This document shows positions 26,144 to 33,583 of a stretch of 36,674 nt of DNA, one piece after another. The DNA comes from CAWBNS01 sp964445105. Its GTDB lineage: Bacteria; Chlamydiota; Chlamydiia; Chlamydiales; JAJFMA01. The notes below the pieces were generated by a model, which was not told the DNA's origin, searched no databases, and saw nothing but the letters and a program-made list of their open reading frames with translations. A program made the position numbers and the translations under genes. The stretch's first letter is position 1; every line of letters starts with the position of its first letter. The stretch spans positions 1 to 36,674 of the forward strand of contig CAYUJS010000017.1 of the NCBI GenBank assembly GCA_964445105.1, read 5' to 3'.

Positions 26144-26872
26144 CTAAAGTGACCTGTCGATCCCCTCGATGTACTCATATAAACGGCTATCGAAAGGGTT
26201 TTCTGCTTTGCAAAGGTCTAAGGCCTCTTTGAGTGCTGCAGCTGCTTCTTCCGTCTGATGAAGCTGAGAATAGCAATCAGCTTGGCAAGCCTTAGCCATG
26301 GCGGAAGGCGCTAGTTGAAGCGCCTGGTCAAAAGCAACTAACGCTGCGTCCCAGCGCTCTGTCTGCTGTTCAACCTGTCCCAAGCCAATCCAAATCTCAG
26401 GTATGTGGGGAGCAAGCGTCGTGAGCACAACGAAGACCCCGTAGGCCTCTTTGAAACGGCGCTGTTTTACCATCTCCCTCCCCACCAGGTACAGCACATT
26501 CAAGCCGCTTTCTGACAGCCCCATCTGCTGATAGGTACTGGTCTCACTTTTGACCATCGCGTCGATGTCCGAAGAGGTCCTCTCTTCGGCGAGGGCCGCG
26601 CTCAAACTAGCTAGAGCCGCTTCAGCGAGAACTTGCTCCTCAGGTGAGAGGCACGAAGAAAGAGCGGAAGCCTCTTTTTGCAGGCATTGAATCCCTGTGG
26701 TGAGAGAGGCCAGTAAAATGTCTACGTCATCATGGGCCTGTAGCAGCATGCGCTCTTCTGCCGTCTGCTTGGAAAGGAAAGGAGAGGGGTGCGCTTCAGC
26801 CTCGTCCCGGGCCGCTTGCAGCAAGCTGTTGAGAAAGTCATCTCGAGCTTTTTCATACAATTTAATTTCCAT
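26144..26872 (-). CDS. TPR protein, probable LcrH/SycD-type type III secretion chaperone
   Basis: Class II chaperones of this type hold the translocator proteins of type III secretion before export. Residues about 120-230 match the LcrH/SycD layout of three TPR units: LSESGLNVLYLVGREMVKQR, then PEIWIGLGQVEQQTERWDAA, then AMAKACQADCYSQLHQTEEA. The LGQ and ADCY positions are typical of the family. Unlike the usual ~160-200-residue members, this 242-residue protein carries an N-terminal extension of about 110 residues that is helical and rich in Ala, Glu and Leu. No translocator or apparatus gene is adjacent. It could instead be a general TPR protein. A promoter in the AT-rich upstream region is not clear, and the ribosome binding site is weak. 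Confidence 0.75.
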   Translation of the reverse strand: MEIKLYEKARDDFLNSLLQAARDEAEAHPSPFLSKQTAEERMLLQAHDDVDILLASLTTGIQCLQKEASALSSCLSPEEQVLAEAALASLSAALAEERTSSDIDAMVKSETSTYQQMGLSESGLNVLYLVGREMVKQRRFKEAYGVFVVLTTLAPHIPEIWIGLGQVEQQTERWDAALVAFDQALQLAPSAMAKACQADCYSQLHQTEEAAAALKEALDLCKAENPFDSRLYEYIEGIDRSL

Positions 26873-26979
26873 AGCAGCAATCTTCTGTTAAATTTTTGTA
26901 ATCATATAATTTAATATTAATAATTAAACATTAAATAGTAAATTAATTTGTTTTGCCTTTTGAACGAATATGTCTAGGC
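26873..26979. other. AT-rich stretch upstream of the chaperone gene
   Basis: About 26889-26960 is almost entirely A and T, in contrast with the balanced composition around it. It contains TATAAT on the plus strand (26905-26910) and TATGAT/TATTAAT-like words on the minus strand, but no -35 at good spacing. It may hold the chaperone promoter or an insertion scar. Confidence 0.45.
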
Positions 26980-27202
26980 ATGACCCAGCTTCCAGCAATT
27001 CCTGAAGACCAACTGATCCCCGCGGTCAGATTGCCATTGAAAAAAAAGAATCCGAAGCCAGGAGTGAGCAATTTGCCGGGATGATCCTGGCTTTGAGGGA
27101 AAGCAACCAGCTTCTCAGGAACGAGATTGCAGTCTTGAAAGGCCAGAAGCCCTAAAGATCATACCAAATAAACTACAACGGCCCACCAGGCTCTTCCAAT
27201 AA
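26980..27202 (+). pseudogene. IS66-family transposase remnant (N-terminal fragment, frameshifted)
   Basis: Pieces of an IS66-type transposase N-terminus appear in three successive frames. MTQLPAIPEDQLIP is read from ATG 26980. A shift then gives a leucine-zipper-like stretch ending LRNEIAVLKGQKP before a stop at 27153-27155. A second shift gives LKIIPNKLQRPTR before a stop at 27200-27202. LRxEIAxLKGQKP followed by a K-I-x-P-S/N-x-L block is the well-known start of IS66 TnpC-type proteins. The catalytic domain is absent. The fragment is clearly dead. No terminal repeats were found. Confidence 0.72.
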
Positions 27203-27214
27203 AGGAGATTGTTT

Positions 27215-27529
27215 ATGATGCATTTTATGAAAAATCACCCTGGCTTCACAGCTTGTTATGTCGCCTTTTTTTCTGCTGTTGCTGTTCTAAGAGAAACCCC
27301 GTTCTATTGCAACATGGCGGCAGAGTATGATGAAACCGTCAGGATGGACACAATTATGAGAAGACAAGGTCGCGTCTACGAACAGCCCCGAGCGGTAAAA
27401 TTTATTACCGGCTGTAAGAAAATTCTGATTTCTAGCGTAACAAGGGCTCCCAATTTTCTAAGTGCAACCGCCGTAAGCTTTGTTTGGTTTGGGACCATAA
27501 ATTATTTCTCAAAAAGGGAAGGTGGGTAA
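27215..27529 (+). CDS. Small hypothetical protein with two hydrophobic segments
   Basis: This 104-residue frame starts at ATG 27215 with AGGAG seven bases upstream, a stronger signal than most genes here. Hydrophobic stretches lie at about residues 10-27 (GFTACYVAFFSAVAVL) and 78-97 (FLSATAVSFVWFGTINYF), with a charged middle (EYDETVRMDTIMRRQGR). It may be a small membrane protein, or partly a by-product of the degenerate region around it. It follows the IS66 remnant directly and I recognise no family. Confidence 0.5.
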   Translation: MMHFMKNHPGFTACYVAFFSAVAVLRETPFYCNMAAEYDETVRMDTIMRRQGRVYEQPRAVKFITGCKKILISSVTRAPNFLSATAVSFVWFGTINYFSKREGG

Positions 27530-27959
27530 ATGACTTCTCTCCTTTAGTCTGGCAAAAATGATGGCCTGAAACTGAAATAGGGCCGGGTACGCGCAATCGC
27601 TATGGTTGCTAGGATCGATAGCAGTCACACCGATTTTGATTCCGCTCTCAGGTAGCTTACCCGTGCCGATTCCCGATTTGAAAGGCTAGCAGCCCTCCTT
27701 GAACAACAGGCGGTGCGTTGACCTTAAGAAGCCGCGCAAAACAAGAAATCAAAGGCGCTAGTTTAGAAGGAAGCCAGGCGGGTCGATCCCTTCTTTAGGG
27801 AAAGGGCCCTGCAGCATGCGCGTGTGGCCAATCTCCCGACTGCTTGGGGATGTCCTCTCTCTAGTCGGGGCTTGCGGATTGTGTCGCTTTTAACGCAGGT
27901 TTGCGCTTTTTGGGCTTTCCTAAAATCCATTTTCGGATCACAATTAATCGGGGGATTTT
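27530..27959. other. Probably decayed sequence upstream of smpB
   Basis: No intact gene is visible. A broken plus-strand frame at about 27665-27720 reads SRFERLAALLEQQAVR before a stop, and a later piece reads EARRVDPFFRERALQHARVA, suggesting a degraded protein gene. CCCGACT (27835-27841) and AGTCGGG (27863-27869) form a 7-bp inverted repeat. No tmRNA or RNase P signature was seen. The smpB promoter must lie near the right end, but no clear pair of boxes is evident. Confidence 0.45.
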
Positions 27960-28418
27960 ATGACCACGCATGAAGGTGATCTTGTCAGCAATCGGAAAGC
28001 GCGTTTTGAGTATGAAATACTCGATACGTTTGAAGCAGGTATTTGCTTGACTGGAACGGAAATAAAATCTTTACGCGAGAGCGGCGGCAGCCTGCAAGAA
28101 GCCTATGTGAGGCCTCTTAGCAGTGAAATCTGGCTGATTGGCGCCTCCATCGCACCTTATAAATTCGGCAGCATCTACAACCATGAGGAAAGGCGCGATC
28201 GAAAGCTGTTGATGCACAAGCGCGAAATTCAGCAGCTTAGCCGTGCCACCAGAGAGAAAGGCATGACCTTGGTTCCCTTGGGCATGTACTTGGTACGCGG
28301 ACGCGTGAAAGTGAAAATCGGCTTGGCTAAAGGCAAGACCGGCGGGGATAAACGTCAAGCGATCAAAGAGCGCGATGACAAGCGACACATGCAGCGTGTG
28401 ATGCGCCGCGGAGTCTAG
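27960..28418 (+). CDS. smpB: SsrA-binding protein SmpB
   Basis: SmpB binds tmRNA and brings it to stalled ribosomes. The 152-residue protein has the family blocks NRKARFEYEILDTFEAGICL, TGTEIKSLRESGGSLQEAYV, HEERRDRKLLMHKREI and VPLGMYLVRGRVKVKIGLAKG, and ends in a basic tail (KERDDKRHMQRVMRRG) that inserts in the ribosomal channel. A GGGGG run about four to five bases before the ATG serves as ribosome binding site. Together with the divergent dnaN-recF this repeats the chlamydial CT074-CT076 neighbourhood. The ssrA gene itself was not found in the window. Confidence 0.97.
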   Translation: MTTHEGDLVSNRKARFEYEILDTFEAGICLTGTEIKSLRESGGSLQEAYVRPLSSEIWLIGASIAPYKFGSIYNHEERRDRKLLMHKREIQQLSRATREKGMTLVPLGMYLVRGRVKVKIGLAKGKTGGDKRQAIKERDDKRHMQRVMRRGV

Positions 28419-28499
28419 TTAACAGCAGTTTATGTTAAGAAAGCCGACTGGCTTGGTAAAGTTATCAGTCTTATTTTGCTTCTTATTCGCCTTAGATCG

Positions 28500-28536
28500 A
28501 GCCGGCTCAGTTCTTGCTGAACCGGCTTATTCTTTT
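28500..28536. terminator. Bidirectional terminator between smpB and a convergent gene
   Basis: AGCCGGCTCAG (28500-28510) pairs with CTGAACCGGCT (28517-28527), giving 10 pairs and one mismatch around a six-base loop, followed by TATTCTTTT. Lying between two converging genes it could serve both. Confidence 0.75.
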
Positions 28537-28542
28537 AGAGAG

Positions 28543-29001
28543 TTAAGCTTTTGCGGCGCGTCTGAAATAAACGACAGAGCCGTTGATTAACGCTGCGCCA
28601 ATGGCTATATCAACCCAGCCCCGTATGTCGACAGGCACAAAGCGCATGACCATCCCTATGCCTACCATAACGACTATTAAAACATAGGAGCGTTTGCTGT
28701 AGAGGTATTGTATAGGCGCGGGATTCTGCAAAGCTTGAATGCGCTTGCTTTCGCGCTCGGCCGAGCTACCTAATACATAACGCCCCTTGAAATAGCCTAC
28801 AAAGAGGCCTGTGGCGATGAGGAAAACAACGGCGCTGCCATGCGAAAGAAAAGTTGTTAGCCAGTTTAAAATAGGCATCGAATAGGGGGCTGTTACAGGT
28901 TGGCTAGCCAAAAACTGCAGGCCTAGGCGCATCAAAGAAAGCCCTACTACCAACCAGACAGTGCCACAGAGGGCCAACATTGTGGAATGCTTAAATTTCA
29001 T
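28543..29001 (-). CDS. Hypothetical four-helix membrane protein
   Basis: This 152-residue protein has four likely transmembrane helices: about residues 8-28 (LALCGTVWLVVGLSLMRLGL), 46-70 (WLTTFLSHGSAVVFLIATGL), 105-123 (SYVLIVVMVGIGMVMRFV) and 128-146 (WVDIAIGAALINGSVVYF). A basic loop with ERESKRIQAL joins the two pairs. GGAG lies about eight bases before the ATG. It converges on smpB across a terminator and diverges from the PIN/TRAM gene. I do not recognise a named family, and the function is unknown. Confidence 0.82.
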   Translation of the reverse strand: MKFKHSTMLALCGTVWLVVGLSLMRLGLQFLASQPVTAPYSMPILNWLTTFLSHGSAVVFLIATGLFVGYFKGRYVLGSSAERESKRIQALQNPAPIQYLYSKRSYVLIVVMVGIGMVMRFVPVDIRGWVDIAIGAALINGSVVYFRRAAKA

Positions 29002-29173
29002 TTTAATGGCTCCATCTTAAGCTAATGTTTATCTTTCATGGGAGCGAGCCTATTCCTGCTTTTGTTAAAATGCAAAGAAGAACACTACATCGACAAAAAT
29101 GTATCACGTTTGGCATACTCGCGCGCAAGGTGAAACGGCTTAAACTCTATCCACTTAACGTAGGTAATTCGCA

Positions 29174-30076
29174 ATGAGACTGTCCATCGTATTTGTCCGA
29201 AATTTCTTCATTTTTTTGAGTGCGCTGCTGATGACAGCGCACGTCATGAACACATCTTTAGAGGGCGACGCTATTGTGCGCCTTGGTATAGGCCTGGGAG
29301 CCGGTTTAGGCTTCGGTTTTTTGATGGCAGCTGCCAGTCGCATGATCGAGCGGTTCAATCTGCGCGCTTTTCCGTTTGTGCGTCCGCAAGCGTCTAAAGA
29401 CAGAAAGAAAGAGCTGCTCATAGATGCATCTCTTTTACTAGACGCGCGCACCATCGATTTAATAAGCACAGGGTTATTCGATCGCCTTCTGGTGGTTCCG
29501 CGCTTTGTGGTGGCAGAGCTGCAAGCGTTGTCCGAAGATAACGACGAGAACGTTAGAGCGCGCGGCCGACGCGGCCTAGACGTTTTAAAGAGGCTCGAGA
29601 GCATGCCGGGCTTGAAGCTGCGGCATGTCGATACAGATTTTCCTGAGATCAAAGACCCATTCCAAAAGTTGGAACATTTAGCTAAGCTGTTAAACGCCTA
29701 TATCTTCTCCGCAGATGTGAACAGAATGGGCCCCTCGGAGACTGAAGGGATACGTATCGTAAATATCCACGCACTAGCCAACGCTTTGAAGCCCCTGGCT
29801 CAATCAGGCGAGTATTTCCAGATTAAAATTCAGCGTTACGGCAAAGAGGCGCGTCAAGGCGTGGGCTATTTAGAGGATGGGACAATGGTCGTGGTCAACG
29901 GCGGTGCACCTTTTATTGGCGATCTCATTCGGGTGCGCGTTCTTTCTGTAAAGCATACCAGCTCCGGCAGGATGGTATTCTGCAACGCGTTGGAAGAGGG
30001 CGCCGACCAAGAGGGCCCAGTGGAAGAGGCCTGCGCCTCTTCATCTCTCGCTGCTAAACGCTATTTTTCGATCTAA
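29174..30076 (+). CDS. Membrane-anchored PIN/TRAM domain protein (YacL-like)
   Basis: Members of this family combine a PilT N-terminal (PIN) nuclease fold with an RNA-binding TRAM domain. The 300-residue protein has two N-terminal hydrophobic segments (about 7-25 and 33-53), a PIN domain at 82-205 (LLIDASLLLD, VPRFVVAELQAL, ARGRRGLDVLKRLE, NIHALANALKP) and a TRAM domain at about 212-275 (GVGYLEDGTMVVVNGG, GRMVFCNA). Of the usual acidic residues, Asp84, Glu115 and Asp181 are kept, but the third-block Asp (E-V-D-x-K-L in YacL) appears as Phe163, so catalytic activity is uncertain. The stop overlaps the acpS start (TAATG). C. trachomatis CT101, next to acpS, may be the counterpart. Confidence 0.88.
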   Translation: MRLSIVFVRNFFIFLSALLMTAHVMNTSLEGDAIVRLGIGLGAGLGFGFLMAAASRMIERFNLRAFPFVRPQASKDRKKELLIDASLLLDARTIDLISTGLFDRLLVVPRFVVAELQALSEDNDENVRARGRRGLDVLKRLESMPGLKLRHVDTDFPEIKDPFQKLEHLAKLLNAYIFSADVNRMGPSETEGIRIVNIHALANALKPLAQSGEYFQIKIQRYGKEARQGVGYLEDGTMVVVNGGAPFIGDLIRVRVLSVKHTSSGRMVFCNALEEGADQEGPVEEACASSSLAAKRYFSI

Positions 30077-30453
30077 TGGTTCTCGGGATCGGCACAGATA
30101 TTGTAGAAATCGCTCGTATTCGGGACGCATTTCAGCGCCATGGCGAGCGATTTTTGGCTCGCATATTTCTACCCGAAGAAATTGCGTACTGCCAGACATT
30201 TCAGGACCCCTGCCCACAGTTAGCCGCGCGTTTTGCCGCCAAGGAAGCCGTTGTCAAAGCACTAGGAACAGGCTTTGGCGAAGAGATGGGGTTTCATGAT
30301 ATCGAAATTGTACGCAGTCCCAAGGGCCAGCCCAGCATACGCTTCTCTGAAGCGGCGCACCGCATGGTGGAGGGTACGCGTTGCTTAATCACCATGAGCC
30401 ACTGCCGTGAGCACGCGACGGCAACTGCCATTTGGGTGAGCACGCAGACTTAA
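30076..30453 (+). CDS. acpS: Holo-acyl-carrier-protein synthase
   Basis: AcpS transfers 4'-phosphopantetheine from CoA to the serine of acyl carrier protein. The 125-residue protein begins VLGIGTDIVEIARI with the metal-binding Asp8 and has the second signature RFAAKEAVVKALGTGF, followed by ISMSHC-like ITMSHCREHATATAIW. It shares one base with the stop of the PIN/TRAM gene, which suggests coupled translation. It converges on the minus-strand gene that ends at 30467. Its target would be the AcpP encoded at 22027-22260. Confidence 0.96.
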   Translation: MVLGIGTDIVEIARIRDAFQRHGERFLARIFLPEEIAYCQTFQDPCPQLAARFAAKEAVVKALGTGFGEEMGFHDIEIVRSPKGQPSIRFSEAAHRMVEGTRCLITMSHCREHATATAIWVSTQT

Positions 30454-30466
30454 ATCCCCATCTTTA

Positions 30467-31279
30467 CTAAAACACATAAAAAACGTTCAGGGAAAGGGTA
30501 TGGGCTTGGATGGGAACGTAGCGGCCATAGACGCGATACTGATATTGAGTGGTGAGGGTAACATCTTGGTTGTGGTAAGAATAGCCTCCGCCGATGTCTA
30601 CCAAGCGGTAACGGATGGGACCGTATCCGTCAAAAGGCTGCGAAAGATCGAGCGGCTCGTTGCCTAGCCCGAGGCGAATTTCGGCGATGGCGTGAAAGCA
30701 ATGGCATTTGGCATAACGGCGCTCGACGATTGTCTTAGAGCGTATCCACGGTTTGCCTATATCACCTGCTCCGATACCGACTGCTTGCCACCAGCGCCAG
30801 CACCACGTATCAAAGACTGTTTGCTCTCGACCCGCGCTCAGATGCGCTTCATATTCCATGTGGCCATGGTGCATGAGGTTGAAATCTCTCAGAGCGACGC
30901 CGTTGACACCGGCTACTGTTAAGCCGACGGACAGGCTTAAAGGATCTAGAGCAGAGACATCGTTCAAGAGAAAGCAGCGACCGGTAAGGCGCAGGTCATC
31001 GAGCTCACATTTACGGAGAGTAGTGTGAGCGATGCCGCCTTCCAATTCATAGGCGAAGAATTCTCTGCCCGTTGTGGAGACGCTTAAGCGATAGAGCTGG
31101 TTAAACGAGTGCAGCTTTAGACAACCCGCAGAGGTGTCGATGCTTGGAAAGGTCTGCACAACTACGCTAGGCCGCACCTGGATTTCGTAAACGGGGCTGG
31201 GCCATGGTTCCCATTCGGTTGCGGCCAGCGTGAGCGAAGCGGCCCAAAGGCAGCAAACTATTCCTGTTCTGAGAGCCAC
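30467..31279 (-). CDS. Hypothetical exported, beta-rich protein (possible outer-membrane protein)
   Basis: This 270-residue protein starts with a signal peptide (about residues 1-20, ending SLTLAAT). The rest is rich in alternating polar and hydrophobic residues, Gly, Tyr and Thr, with many short strands, and ends LSLNVFYVF, the aromatic terminus expected of an outer-membrane barrel. It has scattered cysteines and tryptophans (TWCWRWWQ). I choose GTG 31279, seven bases after a GGAGG that lies inside trxB; a longer frame to ATG 31306 would lengthen the overlap with trxB and disrupt the signal peptide. It overlaps trxB by 22 bases and is probably cotranscribed with it. I do not recognise a family. 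Confidence 0.75.
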   Translation of the reverse strand: MALRTGIVCCLWAASLTLAATEWEPWPSPVYEIQVRPSVVVQTFPSIDTSAGCLKLHSFNQLYRLSVSTTGREFFAYELEGGIAHTTLRKCELDDLRLTGRCFLLNDVSALDPLSLSVGLTVAGVNGVALRDFNLMHHGHMEYEAHLSAGREQTVFDTWCWRWWQAVGIGAGDIGKPWIRSKTIVERRYAKCHCFHAIAEIRLGLGNEPLDLSQPFDGYGPIRYRLVDIGGGYSYHNQDVTLTTQYQYRVYGRYVPIQAHTLSLNVFYVF

Positions 31280-32202
31280 CGCTCGGCCTCCAGCGCAGCC
31301 ATACATCCTGTGCCAGCGGCCGAAACGGCTTGGCGATAGGTAAAGTCTTGGACATCACCGGCGGCGAAAATACCTTCTCTGCTCGTGCGGCATGTGCCAG
31401 GAACCACTTTGATGTAGCCATTGTCATGTAGGTCGATTTGCCCTTGCAGAAAGCCGGTATTTGGGACGTGGCCGACGGCAAAGAAGAGTCCGCCCGCTTG
31501 GCGTTTTTGCTCTTCATTGGTTTTGAGGTTTTGGATGGTGACCGAGCGCACGACAGAGTCCCCTTCGACTTTGGAGACGGCACTATCCCAGAGAATCTCG
31601 AGCTTGGGGTGATTCAGTGCGCGGGCCGCCATGATTTTGGAGGCGCGGAGCTCGCTGCGGCGGTGCACCATATAGACTTTGCTCGCGTAGCGAGTCAGAA
31701 AAAGAGCTTCTTCTACCGCAGAATCTCCCCCGCCGATGACATAAAGGTCTTTGTTGCGGAAGATCGGCATAGCGCCATCGCAGACTGCACAGGCAGTGAC
31801 CCCTTTCTGCCAAAATTCGCCCTCTCTCGTGCCTGGAATGTCCAGGCACTTGGCGGTGGCTCCGGTAGAGATGATGACACAGTCAGCTTGCGTGGTGAAT
31901 TTTTTGCCGCTAACAGTGAAGGGGCGCTCCTTTAGCTCTACGCTGAGGACATCATCGGTCAGTACTTCGGTGCCAAAGCGAACGGCCTGGGCTCTGAATT
32001 TTTGCATTAGCTCAGGCCCTGAGATGCCTTCGGGAAAGCCGGGATAATTTTCCACATCTGTGGTCGTCATAAGCTGTCCACCGGCCGGACCGGAAAAAAA
32101 GCCTTCGTAGAGAACAGGAGCAAGGTTTGCTCGTGCTGCGTAGATGGCGGCGGTATACCCGGCTGGTCCAGATCCAATGATTACCAGTTTTGCTTTTTTC
32201 AT
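31258..32202 (-). CDS. trxB: Thioredoxin reductase
   Basis: TrxB passes electrons from NADPH through FAD to thioredoxin. The 314-residue protein shows the FAD motif IIGSGPAGYTAAIYAARA, GGQLMTTTDVENYPGFP, the redox pair in ACAVCDGA (Cys138, Cys141), the NADPH motif VIGGGDSAVEEALFLT and the late FAAGDVQD motif with YRQAVSAAGTGCMAA. GAGGA lies four bases before the ATG. It diverges from waaA, and the two share a short promoter region. The pair trxB and acpS recalls C. trachomatis CT099-CT100. Confidence 0.97.
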   Translation of the reverse strand: MKKAKLVIIGSGPAGYTAAIYAARANLAPVLYEGFFSGPAGGQLMTTTDVENYPGFPEGISGPELMQKFRAQAVRFGTEVLTDDVLSVELKERPFTVSGKKFTTQADCVIISTGATAKCLDIPGTREGEFWQKGVTACAVCDGAMPIFRNKDLYVIGGGDSAVEEALFLTRYASKVYMVHRRSELRASKIMAARALNHPKLEILWDSAVSKVEGDSVVRSVTIQNLKTNEEQKRQAGGLFFAVGHVPNTGFLQGQIDLHDNGYIKVVPGTCRTSREGIFAAGDVQDFTYRQAVSAAGTGCMAALEAERWLSEQE

Positions 32203-32216
32203 ATCGTCCTCGGCTC

Positions 32217-32222
32217 TATAAT
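32217..32222 (+). promoter_or_regulatory. Possible -10 box for waaA
   Basis: A perfect TATAAT lies at 32217-32222 in the short waaA/trxB divergence. No good -35 is present at 16-18 bases. A start near 32229 supports ATG 32262, since the frame's first ATG (32190) and the promoter would overlap. Confidence 0.45.
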
Positions 32223-32261
32223 AAAGGGCCGATGATAACGAGAGGCAGTGTAAAGATCAAG

Positions 32262-33539
32262 ATGGCGAAGAGATGGTTTACCTATTTATACCCGCTGCTG
32301 TTGACTGTTGGTGCTCTGGCTGTGTTGCCGAAAACACTGAAGCGTTGGAGAAAGATTCCCGAGCGGCTTGCTGAGGGAACGGGACCCTCTATATGGATTC
32401 ATGCTGTTTCGGTCGGAGAAGCGCGCGCGGTGGCCCCACTGGCCAAGCTACTTCATGAACGGGTGCCGGGGTTGCGGCTCGTCGTCTCGTCGATCACCAA
32501 TACGGGCCACGAAGAGGCTAAGAGAGCCATGCCGTTTGCCAAAGCACACGTTTTTCTTCCAATGGACTATGCTTGGATAGTGCGGCGCTGGTTGCGCTGG
32601 TTTTCACCGAGCTTAGTGCTGGTCAGCGAGACAGACTTTTGGTACCAGTTTTTGCGTATTGCAAAAGAACAAGGGGCTAAGTTGGCGGTGGTCAACGGAA
32701 AGATCTCCGCTCGCTCTACCCAGAGGCACCAGCAATTTCCTTTAGTGAGTGCGGAACTCTTGGGGCTTTTTGATCTGATTTGTGTGCAAAGCTCAGACTA
32801 CAAGGTGCGTTTTCGCGCTGTCAGCTTGCCGGAAGAGCGATTGGCCGTCACAGGGAATATGAAATTTGATGATCAGCCGATAAAAATGGATGCCGACAGC
32901 TTGCGAGATTGGCGCGCTCGATTGGGTTTGCATGAGGGGCAGCAGGTCGTCGTGGCCGGTTCGACGCATGATCCAGAAGAAAAATTGATTTTAGAAGCCA
33001 TGCAAGAGGTGTGGGCACAGCGTCCGCAAGTGAAGCTGGTAGTAGTGCCGCGGCATCCGGAAAGGTTTGGCGAAGTCGCAAAGTTACTGACCAAAGAAGG
33101 CATTCTGTTTGATCGATGGTCTCAGAATACTGCGGCGCGTACGAATGTTATGCTAATGGATGCGATGGGTTTGCTGCGCTCTTGTTATCAGATGGCAGAG
33201 GTGGCTATTGTGGCGGGCAGTTTTACTCAGAAAATTGGCGGGCATAACCTTTTGGAACCCGCCGCTTACGGCGTTCCGTTGCTTTTTGGCCCCTACACGC
33301 ACTCCCAACCTGAGCTTGCGCGCGTGGTCTTGGCAGCAGGTGCAGGTAGACAGGTGCGGACGGAGGAGCTAGGTGGCGCTTTGCTGAGGCTGCTGGCTAG
33401 CGGTGAAGAGCGAGCGACTATGAGGAAAGCCGCCCTTGAGCTAACAAAGAGCTATTGCGGCGCGACGCAACGTACGTACGAGGAGCTCCAGCGGCGTTTT
33501 AACCTAGCCCCATTAGTAGCAAATTTTATTGTCCAATAA
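32262..33539 (+). CDS. waaA: 3-deoxy-D-manno-octulosonic acid transferase (Kdo transferase)
   Basis: WaaA attaches Kdo residues from CMP-Kdo to lipid A precursor on the inner membrane; chlamydial enzymes can add several residues. The 425-residue protein has an N-terminal membrane anchor (about 4-24), IWIHAVSVGE with the catalytic base Glu53, LVVSSITNTGHEEAKR, and the GT-B C-terminal half with VVAGSTHDPEE, VPRHPERF, and IVAGSFTQKIGGHNLLEPAA for CMP-Kdo. The open frame starts at 32190; ATG 32262 gives the family length and follows the predicted promoter, though its ribosome binding site is weak, and ATG 32232 is an alternative. A hairpin and T run follow the stop. Confidence 0.93.
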   Translation: MAKRWFTYLYPLLLTVGALAVLPKTLKRWRKIPERLAEGTGPSIWIHAVSVGEARAVAPLAKLLHERVPGLRLVVSSITNTGHEEAKRAMPFAKAHVFLPMDYAWIVRRWLRWFSPSLVLVSETDFWYQFLRIAKEQGAKLAVVNGKISARSTQRHQQFPLVSAELLGLFDLICVQSSDYKVRFRAVSLPEERLAVTGNMKFDDQPIKMDADSLRDWRARLGLHEGQQVVVAGSTHDPEEKLILEAMQEVWAQRPQVKLVVVPRHPERFGEVAKLLTKEGILFDRWSQNTAARTNVMLMDAMGLLRSCYQMAEVAIVAGSFTQKIGGHNLLEPAAYGVPLLFGPYTHSQPELARVVLAAGAGRQVRTEELGGALLRLLASGEERATMRKAALELTKSYCGATQRTYEELQRRFNLAPLVANFIVQ

Positions 33540-33540
33540 G

Positions 33541-33583
33541 AGTGCAATTAATTCTGGTAGCTGTTACCATTGTGCTTTTTTTT
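33541..33583 (+). terminator. Terminator or attenuator between waaA and the helicase gene
   Basis: AGTGCAAT (33541-33548) pairs with ATTGTGCT (33569-33576) with two G-U pairs, and GGTA (33556-33559) pairs with TACC (33565-33568) inside. Eight T residues follow and run directly into the helicase ribosome binding site GAGG (33584-33587). Confidence 0.6.

Noticed and set aside
27530..27959. Possible tmRNA (ssrA) or RNase P RNA upstream of smpB
   Set aside because: No tRNA-like ends with a T arm, no tag frame and no RNase P core words were found; the inverted repeat at 27835-27869 alone is not enough.
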